Of a stretch of DNA of 64,000 nt, positions 22,800 through 33,601 are shown piece by piece. Numbering within the stretch: the stretch's first letter is position 1; the number at the start of each line of letters is the position of its first letter. Below the pieces are notes generated by a model. It was not told the origin of the DNA and searched no databases. It was given only the letters and a program-made list of their open reading frames with translations. This DNA is from Lotus japonicus (Eukaryota; Streptophyta; Magnoliopsida; Fabales; Fabaceae), in assembly GCF_012489685.1 (NCBI RefSeq), contig NC_080043.1, positions 44,717,127-44,781,126 of the forward strand. Reading direction: 5' to 3'. Both the position numbers and the translations under genes were made by a program.

Positions 22800-25661
22800 A
22801 TGGTGAGACAAACCAGAAGATCTACTGCAGATGCACCTCAGTTCCCTCACATGGTAGTTGGTCTAGCAACGGGTCAAAGGGGCTCTGAGAATCCAACTCA
22901 AGATCAAGTTCAAGCTCAAGAACAGAGTGTTCCAATTGCAGAACGGGGCTGTGCCGTTCACTGCGTATTTGCTCCCGAGGAACTTCAAGTCCTGGCAGAA
23001 TGGAGATTCGACCTCGACAACCTGGCTACAAATGGGTTTGATCTTCGTCCTGAAGTCCAAGCTCAAGGTTGGGGAAATTACTTCAACCGACTTCGAGGAC
23101 CGGTGTATGAGAAACTGGTAAAGGAATTCTGGAAGCACGCCGACTGCGATGATACTCAGGTGGTCTCTCACATTCTTGGAAGAAAGATCATCATCACTGA
23201 GAAGTCATTCGTGAATCTGCTAGGTGCAGACACTGCTTATGGGTATCGTTTCCAACTCACGGTATCGAAGCTGAAACCCAGCACCAAGGAAACAATCAAC
23301 CAGGCCCTGTACACCACTTTCAAACCGGGCAAGACGAGTTACAAGGTGATGGACCTTCACCCCAAACTCAGGATCTGGCACAAGATCCTGCTCCACTGCA
23401 TAAACCAGAGACCGAAGGGCAGTTCTCCAGACTACATCAACTTCAACCAGAAGGTGATGTTGTTCTTCATCCAAGACCAGAAGAAGATCTGCCTTCCCTA
23501 CTTCCTGTTCTCCTACTTAAAGGAATGCATCCGGAAGTCTCGCACCACCGCCTCCATTAAGTCAGCAATCAAATATATCCCCTTTGGGAGGCTGCTCTCA
23601 GACTTTCTCATTGAAAGCAACCTGGTGCAAGATCTGGTCCATGCTGGATGTGTAGAGGATTTGAGCACAATTGTCAGTGATGTCTTCACTGCAAATTCTC
23701 TGAAGAAGATGGGTTTGGTCCAGAAGAAGATTGCTCCTGCTCATGAAGACACATCTTCTGAGATCAGAAGCCGAAGGATGCCTCTGAATGACTACCCTCT
23801 GTGGACACAGGCAGACAATCCTGACGCCATCCAGTGCTATGTTGAAGACCTAAGGGCTCAAGGATTCGAAATCGATCTTGATGATTTCGTCAGCAGACTG
23901 CCGCCAGCTCCAGAGTTTCCTTCTCCTCCTAAGAAGAAAGCTCAGAGGAAGATGGTTCTGGAAGAATCCTCTGAGGAATCTGATGTCCCTCTGGTCAAGA
24001 AGACAAAGAGAAAGCCTGATGATGGTGATGATAGTGACAATGAGGATGGTCCTCCGAAGAAGAAGAAGAAGAAGCAGGTCAGAATCGTGGTGAAGCCTAC
24101 TCGGGTGGAACCAGCTGCTGAAGTGGTCAGAAGGACTGAACCTCCTGCCAGAGTGACTAGATCATCAGCACATTCAAGTAAGCCTGCACTTGCTTCTGAT
24201 GATGATTTGAATTTATTTGATGCACTCCCTATTTCTGCTATGCTCAAACACTCCTCAAATCCCCTCACTCCTATTCCTGAATCCCAACCAGCCGCACAAA
24301 CCACCACTCCACCACATTCCCCAAGATCTTCATTCTTTCAACCTTCCCCTACTGAAGCACCTCTCTGGAATTTGCTTCAGAACCAACCCTCTGGGTCAGA
24401 AGATCCAACCTCTCTCATTACCATTCCGTACGACCCATTATCTTCTGAACCCATCATCCATGAACAACCCGAGCCAAACCAAACAGAACCACAACCCAGA
24501 ACGTCTGATCACTCTGTTCCCAGAGCATCAGAACGTCCTGCTGCCAGAACCACGGATACAGACTCTTCAACAGCCTTTACACCTGTATCCTTCCCAACCA
24601 ATGTTGCTGATTCTTCTCCCTCCAATAACTCTGAATCCATTAGAAAATTCATGGAGGTTAGAAAAGAAAAGGTGTCTACCTTAGAGGAATATTACCTTAC
24701 TTGTCCAAGCCCTAGGAGATATCCTGGCCCTAGACCTGAACGTCTAGTTGACCCAGATGAACCTATCTTGGCCAATCCTATCCAAGAGGCAGACCCTTTG
24801 GCTCAACCAGCTCACCCTGTCCCTGACCAACAAGAGCCTATTCAACCAGAACCTGAACCCGAACATTCAGTGTCTAACCAATCCTCGGTTAGATCACCTC
24901 ATCCTCTGGTTGAAACTTCAGACCCTCACCTTGGAACCTCTGACCCCAATGATCAAATGATTAACATTGGTTCTCCACAAGGTGCCTCTGAAGCTCATAG
25001 CAGCAATCACCCAGCCTCTCCTGAAGCCAACCTCTCCATAATTCCCTATACTCACCTCCAACCCACATCTCTCTCTGAGTGCATCAATATTTTCTATCAT
25101 GAAGCCTCTTTGAGGCTCCGCAATGTGCACGGTCAGACTGACCTCAGTGAGAATGCTGAAAGTGTGGCTGATGAGTGGAACAATCTGGGCACTTGGCTAG
25201 TGGCTCAAGTTCCAATTATGATGCAGCTCCTGCATGCAGAGGGAAGTCAGAGCATTGAGGCTGCAAAGCAAAGGTTTGCTCGAAGGGTGGCTCTTCATGA
25301 ACAAGAACAGAGAAATAAGCTTCTTGAAGCCATTGAAGAAGCCAAGAGAAAGAAGGCTCAAGCAGAAGAAGCTGCACGTCTAGCAGCAGCTCAAGCTGAA
25401 CAAGCCAGACTTGAGGCAGAGCGACTTGAAGCTGAGGCTGAAGCTCTTAGATGCCAAGCACTTGCACCAGTTGTGTTTACTCCTGCTGCTTCTGCTTCCA
25501 TTCCAGACTCTCAAGCTGCTCAGAATGTTCCTTCCAGCTCTACTCAGACAAGCTCATCCAGACTCGACATCATGGAACAGCGTCTTGACACTCATGAATC
25601 CATGCTGATTGAGATGAAGCACATGATGATGGAACTTCTGCGACGATCTGACAAACCTTAG
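22800..25661 (+). CDS. SIRE env-like protein, 953 aa
   Basis: ATG 22800 (the frame is open upstream to 22557, but that stretch has no ATG start and a pyrimidine-rich leader). Residues from about 45 to 300 form a globular domain (WRFDLDNLATNGF, then RGPVYEKLVKEFW and GRKIIITEKSFVNLLGA), of the kind I recall being annotated as a putative plant transposon protein domain. There follows a nuclear-localisation-like run of lysines near 24055, a very long proline/serine/glutamate-rich linker, and a C-terminal coiled coil rich in Glu, Ala and Lys with QEQRNKLLEAIEEA. No clear signal peptide or transmembrane helix is seen, so the name env-like reflects position rather than shown fusion activity. The ORF is intact while pol is broken. 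Confidence 0.85.
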   Translation: MVRQTRRSTADAPQFPHMVVGLATGQRGSENPTQDQVQAQEQSVPIAERGCAVHCVFAPEELQVLAEWRFDLDNLATNGFDLRPEVQAQGWGNYFNRLRGPVYEKLVKEFWKHADCDDTQVVSHILGRKIIITEKSFVNLLGADTAYGYRFQLTVSKLKPSTKETINQALYTTFKPGKTSYKVMDLHPKLRIWHKILLHCINQRPKGSSPDYINFNQKVMLFFIQDQKKICLPYFLFSYLKECIRKSRTTASIKSAIKYIPFGRLLSDFLIESNLVQDLVHAGCVEDLSTIVSDVFTANSLKKMGLVQKKIAPAHEDTSSEIRSRRMPLNDYPLWTQADNPDAIQCYVEDLRAQGFEIDLDDFVSRLPPAPEFPSPPKKKAQRKMVLEESSEESDVPLVKKTKRKPDDGDDSDNEDGPPKKKKKKQVRIVVKPTRVEPAAEVVRRTEPPARVTRSSAHSSKPALASDDDLNLFDALPISAMLKHSSNPLTPIPESQPAAQTTTPPHSPRSSFFQPSPTEAPLWNLLQNQPSGSEDPTSLITIPYDPLSSEPIIHEQPEPNQTEPQPRTSDHSVPRASERPAARTTDTDSSTAFTPVSFPTNVADSSPSNNSESIRKFMEVRKEKVSTLEEYYLTCPSPRRYPGPRPERLVDPDEPILANPIQEADPLAQPAHPVPDQQEPIQPEPEPEHSVSNQSSVRSPHPLVETSDPHLGTSDPNDQMINIGSPQGASEAHSSNHPASPEANLSIIPYTHLQPTSLSECINIFYHEASLRLRNVHGQTDLSENAESVADEWNNLGTWLVAQVPIMMQLLHAEGSQSIEAAKQRFARRVALHEQEQRNKLLEAIEEAKRKKAQAEEAARLAAAQAEQARLEAERLEAEAEALRCQALAPVVFTPAASASIPDSQAAQNVPSSSTQTSSSRLDIMEQRLDTHESMLIEMKHMMMELLRRSDKP

Positions 25662-25863
25662 TTTTAGGATCTCTTCATTTTCTTTCTTTTTATTTAACGT
25701 TGTTTTATTTAAACTCTGTTTCTTTTTATTTACTTATTCTATTTTATTCGTTTGTGAATCTATATGCATATCTATATATATATTTGTATCACATATGTTT
25801 GCAAAAATCTTTTTTATTCATCATATTTCTATGTTTACATCATATTTCTTTACATCATAAAAT

Positions 25864-26256
25864 CTAGAATGGAGGATCCCTCCTCATTCTTCTGCACTCC
25901 TGGCGCTGCTCTGACCTATCTTTCTCCAGACGCTCCAGTCCATGCTGGATGTTGTTGAGGTTGACCTTTAGCTCATCCCTCTCCAGACTCTCTTCTGAAG
26001 TCTTGAGCTTCTCTTCCAAGATTTCTTTTTCTTCCAGCAGCTTGAGTTCAAGCCGGCTGAGTTCTTGCACCTCCTCCACGAAGGCAAGAAATTCCTTCAG
26101 GTCTCTCTCCAACTCTGGACGCAGGTCCTCTTCCAGCAGTGTCCGTGTTAGCTCCGAGATGGTCGCTGTACCCTCTGGATGCCTGATGTTAAGGAACAAG
26201 TCCTCTTCAAAGGCCTTCTTCCTCAGCTCTTCTAGTGCTACGATGTATGATGCCAT
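25864..26256 (-). CDS. Antisense ORF in SIRE, 130-aa coiled-coil protein
   Basis: Complete ORF antisense to the retrotransposon, between env-like and the 3' LTR, with no overlap with env-like. The product begins MASYIVALEELRKKAF, has an NIRHPEGTATISELTRTLLEED segment and then a long Glu/Leu/Lys coiled coil ending in a basic QECRRMRRD tail. A minus-strand TATA box (26311-26317) sits about 55 nt upstream of the ATG, so an independent short transcript is plausible. Function unknown; it could regulate the element through antisense RNA or protein. Confidence 0.6.
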   Translation of the reverse strand: MASYIVALEELRKKAFEEDLFLNIRHPEGTATISELTRTLLEEDLRPELERDLKEFLAFVEEVQELSRLELKLLEEKEILEEKLKTSEESLERDELKVNLNNIQHGLERLEKDRSEQRQECRRMRRDPPF

Positions 26257-26310
26257 TTTTTCTTACTGAAAATTGTTCGCGGTGTGAAGCTTACCTCTCT
26301 CTCCAACGCT

Positions 26311-26317
26311 TTATATA
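26311..26317 (-). promoter_or_regulatory. TATA box for SIRE antisense ORF
   Basis: CCTATATAAAG on the minus strand, followed by a GA-rich leader and an ATG at 26256. Spacing fits a TATA promoter with a 5' UTR of roughly 30 nt. Confidence 0.5.
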
Positions 26318-26505
26318 GGCTTCACTTTATCTCTGAAAGTTAATGCTCCTACAGTTTCTCGAGGTTAAGTTCTTGGTAACTGACCCTTCTCTTTACTCAC
26401 TTGACCGGTGGTAAACGTTCTTCTTTTGCATTAACTCTTCTATTTATTTTCGCCTAACTCTGACTCTTGCATCGTTTTCATTTTTTTTAAACTTAGACCT
26501 TCTCT

Positions 26506-27060
26506 AAGGGGGAGTACCGTGTACTTCAAGCTAAGTTTTTCACATCCCAAGCTTTTTGCTTATGACAAAAAGGGGGAGTAAACCCAGTTTTTGATGTGTA
26601 AGATGTGTTAGTGTGATTTAATTTTTCTTTTGGAGAATTTAAGAGTTCCACCTTCATGACCATAGATGTGTCACTGGGAAAATACAAGGAATACATTTCA
26701 CTTCTTCTGAAGTGATTCTAAGTTGACTCTGATACCCAAGACTCTGATACCTTGTCCGTGACTCTGATTACTTATGCGCTCTGATTATTCGTTTGTCATC
26801 TATGTCATAAGTCTTTCACTCTGAACTCTTATATCATTTAGCTCAGAATCTAGACTTTACTAACGTTTTCATCAAGTATTAGATTCAGGGGGAGCTAAGC
26901 TCAGAATCAAGCAGTGACTTGAATTCAGAATGAGCAAGATAAACTATTCACATCAGGATAAGTCTTATTCTTTATCTCTAAACTCTGAGTGAATTCAGTT
27001 TAATGTTTAAGAATTGTTCATCAAAAATCTTAGTTTTGTCATCATCAAAAAGGGGGAGAT
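26506..27060 (+). other. SIRE 3' non-coding region with four polypurine tracts
   Basis: AGGGGGAG occurs at 26507, 26571, 26887 and 27051; the second and last are both preceded by an A run (AAAAAGGGGGAG). The last is adjacent to the LTR and is the likely plus-strand primer. Repeated polypurine tracts are a known Sirevirus trait. Confidence 0.8.
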
Positions 27061-28273
27061 TGTAAGATCAAGTTTTGATCTAGTAGTACAACTCTATGTT
27101 TTGATGATTACAAGTTAACCTTTTGATATGAACAATTGTGGTACTCTAACGTGTTTTTCTGAGTGTGCTATTTACAGGCTCTGACCTCAACTCAATCTCA
27201 CACAAATCAGAAGCACTGTGCTTAAAGAGTGAACCAAGCAACGCTTTCGTATTCACCATGTTCAGTATGAACAGTGGAAAAGCTTTAGAAGTTCTGAAGT
27301 TATACAAACTCTGATGAGGACTCAGTCACTAGAAGCTCTGAAGATCCAGAAGTTCTGATAACCAAGAAACACTGAAGGTTCAGATGTTCTGATGGTGTAG
27401 AAGACTCTGAAGATCCAGAAGCTGAATAGTGGAAACTCTGATGTCCAGAAGCAAGAAACTCTGAAGGCCATGCTCTTCCGTCTGAGTTCAGAATCAGAAG
27501 ATACAATGGTCAGAGGATCTGTGCTTTCCCTCTGACTCTGATCAACCGGCTTCACAAGTTCCAATATGAAGTATTCCCCTAATCAGAAGTCTCCTAGGTT
27601 AAAAGGTCAAGTCGCTATCCAAGTACAAAAGCAAGTGTACCTTCCTGACGACCTACCTAACGTTCTCAGCCACAGCAGAAGCTGGATTTTCCAGAACTGC
27701 CCTCCAACGGTAGCATTTCCCATGCATCGCTCAACCCTAATCCTTGGAGTATATATAGAGGCTGAAGATTGAAAGAAGCGGCTAGAAGAAGCATTCATAT
27801 ACGCAAGACATATTCAAAATATTCTAAGCTTTCTTTCATCTGAAATTCATTGAGTTTACTATTAGCTTTTTAGAAGCAAATCTCTTGTAAACAATTCTTT
27901 GATAAACAGTTTGTTTAAGTTCCTTTAGGAGATCAAGGTTGATCGGATCCTAGAGAAGACTAAGAGAGTGAATCTTAGTGTGAGCTAAGTCAGTGTAATT
28001 GTTAGTCACTTGTAGGTTTCAAGTGCAGTTGTAACTCTTACCTGATTAGTGGATTGCCTTCAATCTAAGAAGGAAAAATCACCTTAACGGGTAGACTGGA
28101 GTAGCTTGAGTGATTTATCAAGTGAACCAGGATAAAATCCTTGTGTGTTTTTCTATCTCTTATCTTTAGCACTTAAGTTCTCGAAAGATTTGTCAAAATC
28201 TTTAAGGTGGAAGTTTTGTACTGAAAACGTTATTCAAACCCCCCCCCCCTTTCTACCGTTTTTCATACCTTCA
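27061..28273 (+). repeat. SIRE 3' LTR
   Basis: Same length as the 5' LTR (1213 bp), with two compensating single-base indels and about six substitutions. Followed by the CCATT duplication at 28274-28278. Confidence 0.95.
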
Positions 28274-28278
28274 CCATT

Positions 28279-28912
28279 CTCCATGAATTCTAAGATAGGT
28301 TTTGGCAAAGGAATTCCTAAGCTAAGAAGATGTCTCCTTGTATTTTTGGCAACTAATGCCAAGTCGGTGCAAAGTCGGTGTAAAACTATTTTACCCGATA
28401 AGTTGCTTTTTGCCTCGAATGTCGGAATAGAAAACTTCCTTCGGAAGAAAGATTGAAATCATCAAGAGAAATGGGTGTACGCGTGTAGAATATCCATTTG
28501 AAGCTCTGAATAGATAAAGTCTTCATTGTCGAGAAATTCTAGGGTTTTGAAATACCAGGGATTCGGTTTCGGCAAACTTCCGATGATTGGAATCGGACGT
28601 TCGTAGATCCTAGAGTTTCGCCTCGAAACGATTGTGATCTATGGAAAAAGAGAAGTTCTAACATTTCTCTGAAGATTTTTGGAATTAACTTTCGTCGTGC
28701 CTAAAAGTGAAAATCAGCTATATACTAGGGTTTCTGACCTAGGTTTAAGCGTATAACGATCGTGCTATAACTTTTATCGATCATGATGTAATCCTTTGAC
28801 TTTTCCTGAACTTTCTCCTTCATAAATTTATTTCATTTGGTAAACTCTAGTTCAGGTTTCCCTTCACAATACATCAACCCTAATCGTAAATGGAAATCTC
28901 TTCCACTGATCC
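28279..28912 (-). repeat. Element C left LTR, fragment 2
   Basis: Continues fragment 1 exactly after the SIRE target duplication and matches 46303-46935 of the right LTR. Ends with GATCC, the target duplicated by element B. Confidence 0.92.
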
Positions 28913-31900
28913 TGTAAGGCCCAAGTTTTAACGCTTTGGATAAGTGAATAAAATAAAAGAGTTATTTGATTAAGATAAATTTGAGAAGGAAAAAGGTTCA
29001 GGAAAAGTCCAAGAATTTATCGAAGAACCGAAAGAGTTATAGCACGACTAACATACGCTTAATCCTAGGTCAAAGGTATTAGTGAATAGTTAATTTACGC
29101 TTTAGGACACGATGGAAACTAATTCCAAAAATCCTCAGAGAAATGTTAGAACTTCTCTTTTCCGTCCTTAAACAATCATTTCGATGCGAAATCCTGGAAA
29201 GTACGAACGTCAAATTCCAATTCTCGGAAGTTTGCCGAAACGGAATCCCTGATAGTTCGAGAAAACCTAAGATCGACAGACGATGAAGACTTTTTCTATT
29301 CGGAGCTGCAAAAGAAGATTCCACCCGCGTTCTCCTATTTCTCTCATCATTCCTAATCTTTCTTCAGAAGGAAGTTTTCTCATCCGACGATCACTGCAAA
29401 AAGTAGTTTTTCGGGATAATCCGACTTACACCGACTTATGCCGATTTTGGATCTTTTGGTTTAATTCCAAGAATCCTGTTTTGAGTTCTGGAATTCTGTC
29501 GCCAGAACCTATCTTAGAATGCGCAGAGGAACGCGCAGGAAAAATCGGAATCGCAAAAAAATCATTTTTCCGTTTTTTCCAAAACCTATAAATAGCTTGA
29601 AAATTAGATTTTTGCAAAAAAATACCCATTTTCCCTCCCCCAAAACCGTGAGCAGCTAGAGAGAAAGAGAGGATCCGGATTTTCGCGAATCTTTGCCCGT
29701 TTTCTTCACCGATCGTTGCTAATCGAAGACCTTGAGGTAGGTAAACTATATCTCGCTTCTGATCGTCAGATCTGTCGACTTTTTCTATGTTTTTCTGAGC
29801 TCAAAGTTTGGAGCATTTTGTAAAACTGTCCAAATAAGCTGATTTCAGCGTCTAAACTTCTTCCCTGCATGCTCCTGAGCGTGTTCTGCGGATTAGATTT
29901 TGTCGAATGTCGACGAAATGCCGCCGGGATCAATTTCTACCTTAAATACCCATTTTTCGGTAAAGTCGCAACCTTTAAGCTCTAATCTATCGACTTGGCT
30001 TAGTGCTAGTAGGATTTGTCGTCATAAACGTCGTTGTGGACGTCTCCATCCAATCTGTTTTTCAAAAATCCAATTTTGAAATTCTGAGCTAAAAATAATG
30101 ACTAAACTACCCCTATATCAGTTTTCGATCCGAAAATTTTTCCGAGCCTAGAACCGTCTTAGTTACGGCTTATGTTAACCTAGGAACCAAGTTTGATCGA
30201 AGAAAAATCGACCCTCCCAATTAAGGAAAGTGGCCGAGAGCTATACCAAGGGGGAAGGAAATCCGACTTTTTCGAAAACTTGTCTTAACGCGTTAGATTG
30301 TCGTACCACAGAGTTTGTAATGTAACGTGTAACCCTAGGACTTATTGCTTGCTGAGTTTCTGACTCAATGTGTTGATTTCTGTGATTTTGGCTTATGGTT
30401 CTTTTGAGGAGTTTCCTGGAGATCAAGGCGAGGAACGTGAAGGAGGTTGTGAGGAAAACGCTGGAGGAGTTACAGGTGAGGGCTACTCTCTGAATTACTA
30501 GATAATGCTTTAGGTGTCGACAAGTTCGACTTGATTTATGTGTTATGCACTTAATTGCTAAATGTCTGAATTGTTCTCTGAGGCTTCGGCCGACCTTGCT
30601 GAGTATTTGATGCCATGATATTGTGTGCTAAATGATTCACATGCTATGTGCTACATGGTTAACTTAGGATGTGTTGGAATATGCTGTTATGCTTTTGACT
30701 GAGCTGCTTTATTTATGCTATTCCACGTGCACCTGAGATTCTGAGGAGTGAGGATTGCGGGCAAGTCATGCCGAATTTTTATGAGATTTTGAGAAAGTTT
30801 AGAAGGACGAACGGAGTTCGGACCTTGTTATGTTTTAATGGATCGAGACCTTCTCAGGGAATTATTTGAGATTATGGGATCTCTGAAAACTCTTAGGAAG
30901 TATTATAAGATTAAATGAAATCTATTTTATCACGGAAATTCATAAGACATTAATCAATTTCTAAATCCTTTGAACAATAATAGCATCCTTAGATAAGAGC
31001 ATAGAGCCTGAGTATTAGTTTGGAAATATGAGAAGTGTCGTCGAGTCCAAGTTTTGAGGAAATCTATGAGTTTCAAGTACATTCGTACTCCTTCGCTCGT
31101 TGAGCAGGTTATTGTTTGGCTATCTAAAGTTTAGCCGGAAACTATAAGTTTCCAAGTACTTCGGTACCTTTCGCTCGAGGAGCAGTTTATTGTTTGGCTA
31201 TCTAAAGTTTAGCCGGGAACCATGAGTTCCAAAGTATCTTCTTCTTTTGATTAATTCATTTTGTCGCAGAATCGACGTTTGCCTTAGGGTAGGCTTTTTA
31301 GAGACAATAAGTTAGCTAGAACACGTGACGACGTGTCGAGTGAGGTCGGAGACGTTGTTTGGCTAATCACTTGCATTCATGCACTCATTTTGAGGTTAAT
31401 ACACGGCGGATTACCGGACCTCGGTGGATTCCAAAATGGTCATAAGACCCGGATTTCCATATTTAGGACACTACGGTGGTCCTCAGTAGCAGACGGAATG
31501 GCAGACCTACGGGTTCACTGCTGATCTGACTACTTTTGTGTGGTGTAAGAGACGCCCGAGCGGAATGGTCCCACTTTGGCCGGTGTTAGGGCTGACTCGA
31601 TGGTGTCCATCCTTCTTCCGGAATGCATTTTGTTACCCAGCATTGCATTTCATGCAACATACATGCTGACTTAGTTGCTGAGTGTGATTGGTACCTGTTT
31701 ATCCTACTTGAGGCATGCTAATTGTTATTATGATCTTCATATTCATTGTGATATATGCAACCCTAGGATTTTATCCCTAAACGTATAAGCCTGAGAGGCT
31801 AAATAATTATTACCCTATATATCTGGTTTTATTATTTATATAATTCTTTGGAGTTGACCCTCGCGTCTTCTGTGTGTGTTTGGGCGGACTACGCCATTGT

Positions 31901-32484
31901 CAGTTGAGTATGGCGGACCGGTTCACGATGGTTCACCCTTCAGGGGGAAACTAGGTTGAAGAAGCTTGATCAGGAGGACTACGGTTCAGGGGTGGTCGAC
32001 CCCGCTGGCCACCGAGCGACTTACTCGAGATGGGGTTAGTGTAGGAGTAGTGTCGATGCTCTGACCGTCATGCTTCAGTTTTGGGGACAGGGTAGTTTCC
32101 TACCGGTAGCTTTTTGTGTGGTTTCCTATGGAGATCACAGAGAGCTGGTTGGATCTAGGGGGTCTTCTCTTAGGCCGCTGGGCCAACTTGTTCTCAGATT
32201 TTGAGGTTTAGTGTTGCGGACACAATATTTTTACCTTGGTTTGTACTTTTGCCTACGGGCGTTACTCTCTTTTACTTTCCGTCACTGGAGGTTTACTCGT
32301 GACGTGGTTTACAACTTACAGTGGGGGCTGTAATCATATTGTATATTAGTTCTGTTATCTTCGTTTTAGAGTTTCATCTCTTTCTGTCTTTACTTACATT
32401 ATCGAAAAAAAAATAATTCACGTTTTTCCGCTTAAGTTATTTCTTTGGTTACTAAAGTGACGCCACCGAAATCGGGGTGTTACA
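28913..32484 (+). repeat. Element B 5' LTR
   Basis: TGTAAGGCCC...GGGGTGTTACA. TATA box 29587-29594. Predicted intron 1 is 29737-30397, candidate exon 2 is 30398-30475, intron 2 is 30476-31853. An approximate duplication of about 80 bp lies at 31060-31220. The LTR ORF survives only as a stub: ATG 31910 with WF-like RFTMVHPSGGN, a stop at 31952, then VVDPAGHRATYS in another frame. Confidence 0.95.
30398..30475 (+). other. Candidate LTR exon 2 (78 nt), element B 5' LTR, acceptor mutated
   Basis: Open in the same phase as the other LTRs and followed by ACAG|GTGAGGGC. The base before the final G of the acceptor is T (30396) instead of the A found at 38263 in the 3' LTR, so this copy has lost its AG. 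Confidence 0.45.
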
Positions 32485-32488
32485 ATTG

Positions 32489-32500
32489 TGGTATCAGAGC
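32489..32500 (+). other. Element B primer-binding site
   Basis: TGGTATCAGAGC, complement of the initiator tRNA-Met 3' end, four bases after the LTR. Confidence 0.9.
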
Positions 32501-32695
32501 TTGTCGAGTCTTTCGGGAGTCTTTGGGGAATAGGTCTTCTGTGCTAGGTTGTGTGACTCTGTAAAGAGTAAAAATTGATTGTCTGCAAGCGATTTGTCGC
32601 TTAGAATTGATTGAAGTTATTGCTTAATCATATTGTATAGTATGTTAGATGCTATCTTATGATGAGTACTAATTGTTTGTTTGACTAAACATAGG

Positions 32696-33601
32696 ATGGT
32701 AAGCCCTGACCGTATGGCGAAGGCAATAGCTACCATGATTGAGGCAATGATGAATCAGGCTGCTGAGGACGCTTACAGACGCGCTGAGGAGGCGGCACGT
32801 GAGCAACCTCAACCGCTAATCCAGGCGTCCAAGTACCAGCATAGTGGATTGGACCGAGCTGGAACTGGAGGACCAGTGAGATCAGGTTCTCAGGAGCACC
32901 GACGGTGGAAGCCATACCAGCATCCTGAGGGAAGAGACCCTATTCCAGGATCACGCAAGTCGACGACCACAACTATTGGCCAGGAGGCTGTGTCATGTTT
33001 CCGTTGTGGAAAGCTTGGACACTACGCCTTTCAGTGCTCAGTGACTGGACCACAATGCTTCAAGTGCAAACAACGTGGACATTTGGCCGTGAACTGTAGG
33101 ACGTTCCAAGCGGGACCGTCTGACAACAAGATGAAGGGTAAACTTCCTGCCATATCTAAAGGGGCGAGGAAGCAAGTAACGTGTTACAGGTGCAAGAAGG
33201 TGGGGCACCACTCTAACAAGTGTCCAGACGGGAGACCTCTATGTTTCAACTGCAATCGCCCGGGGCATCAAGCCAAGGATTGCAATGTAACCAGGGTTGA
33301 GCCATCTGTGCCTACGGTAAGAGGAAGACATCCTGCTGCACGGGGAGGAGTCTATATCTCGTGCGGCGAGGGAGCTGGTCGACTAGTCAGAGGAGAGCGC
33401 ACAAACGATGGTAACCTTCTAACTATTCTTTCTCATTCTAGTATAATACGCTCCATTACTCTCGTAGCACATGCGACGCACCAATTTTACTTAAATTGTT
33501 TAAGCATTGACTTTATAGTTATTACGCCTAATAATACTTTATTTGACCGTTGCTCGTGTTTAAACTATAGAAGTTACACGAGGTTTAGAATAACACGTTA
33601 A
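32696..33601 (+). CDS. Element B gag-like protein, four zinc knuckles, capsid core deleted
   Basis: ATG at 32696 aligns with the gag starts of A and C. After a short N-terminal helix (about 40 residues) the capsid domain present in C gag is missing and the frame passes straight to GLDRAGTGGPVR. Four CX2CX4HX4C zinc knuckles follow: CFRCGKLGHYAFQC, CFKCKQRGHLAVNC, CYRCKKVGHHSNKC and CFNCNRPGHQAKDC. A and C have two. The region after GERTNDG (33411) is open to 33601 but probably non-coding or intronic. The product would bind RNA but is unlikely to form a particle by itself. Confidence 0.65.
   Translation: MVSPDRMAKAIATMIEAMMNQAAEDAYRRAEEAAREQPQPLIQASKYQHSGLDRAGTGGPVRSGSQEHRRWKPYQHPEGRDPIPGSRKSTTTTIGQEAVSCFRCGKLGHYAFQCSVTGPQCFKCKQRGHLAVNCRTFQAGPSDNKMKGKLPAISKGARKQVTCYRCKKVGHHSNKCPDGRPLCFNCNRPGHQAKDCNVTRVEPSVPTVRGRHPAARGGVYISCGEGAGRLVRGERTNDGNLLTILSHSSIIRSITLVAHATHQFYLNCLSIDFIVITPNNTLFDRCSCLNYRSYTRFRITR

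Larger units (their letters stand above)
16169..28273 (+). mobile_element. SIRE/Maximus-like Ty1-copia retrotransposon (Sirevirus type), 12.1 kb
   Basis: Two 1213-bp LTRs (16169-17381 and 27061-28273) are flanked by the 5-bp duplication CCATT (16164-16168 and 28274-28278) inside element C's LTR. Order: LTR, Met-tRNA primer site, gag, protease, integrase, RT, RNase H, env-like ORF, antisense ORF, several polypurine tracts, LTR. Integrase before RT makes it copia. A large env-like ORF and repeated GGGGGAG tracts are hallmarks of the SIRE lineage. About six substitutions between LTRs were seen, so it is recent. Pol carries two frame-breaking changes in addition to a gag/pol frame change. Confidence 0.93.

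Noticed and set aside
23942..24307. Minus-strand ORF within the env-like gene
   Set aside because: Shadow of the proline/serine-rich linker.
25949..26269. Plus-strand serine-rich ORF opposite the SIRE antisense gene
   Set aside because: It is the complement of a Glu/Leu-rich coiled-coil coding sequence, which gives Ser-rich frames.
26266..26294. GTAAGC...TTTTCAG in the 5' UTR of the SIRE antisense ORF
   Set aside because: The interval is only about 29 nt, too short for a plant spliceosomal intron.
29283..29591. Plus-strand ORF of 102 codons in U3 of B, repeated at 37150-37458
   Set aside because: It lies upstream of and across the TATA box, without support in C or F.
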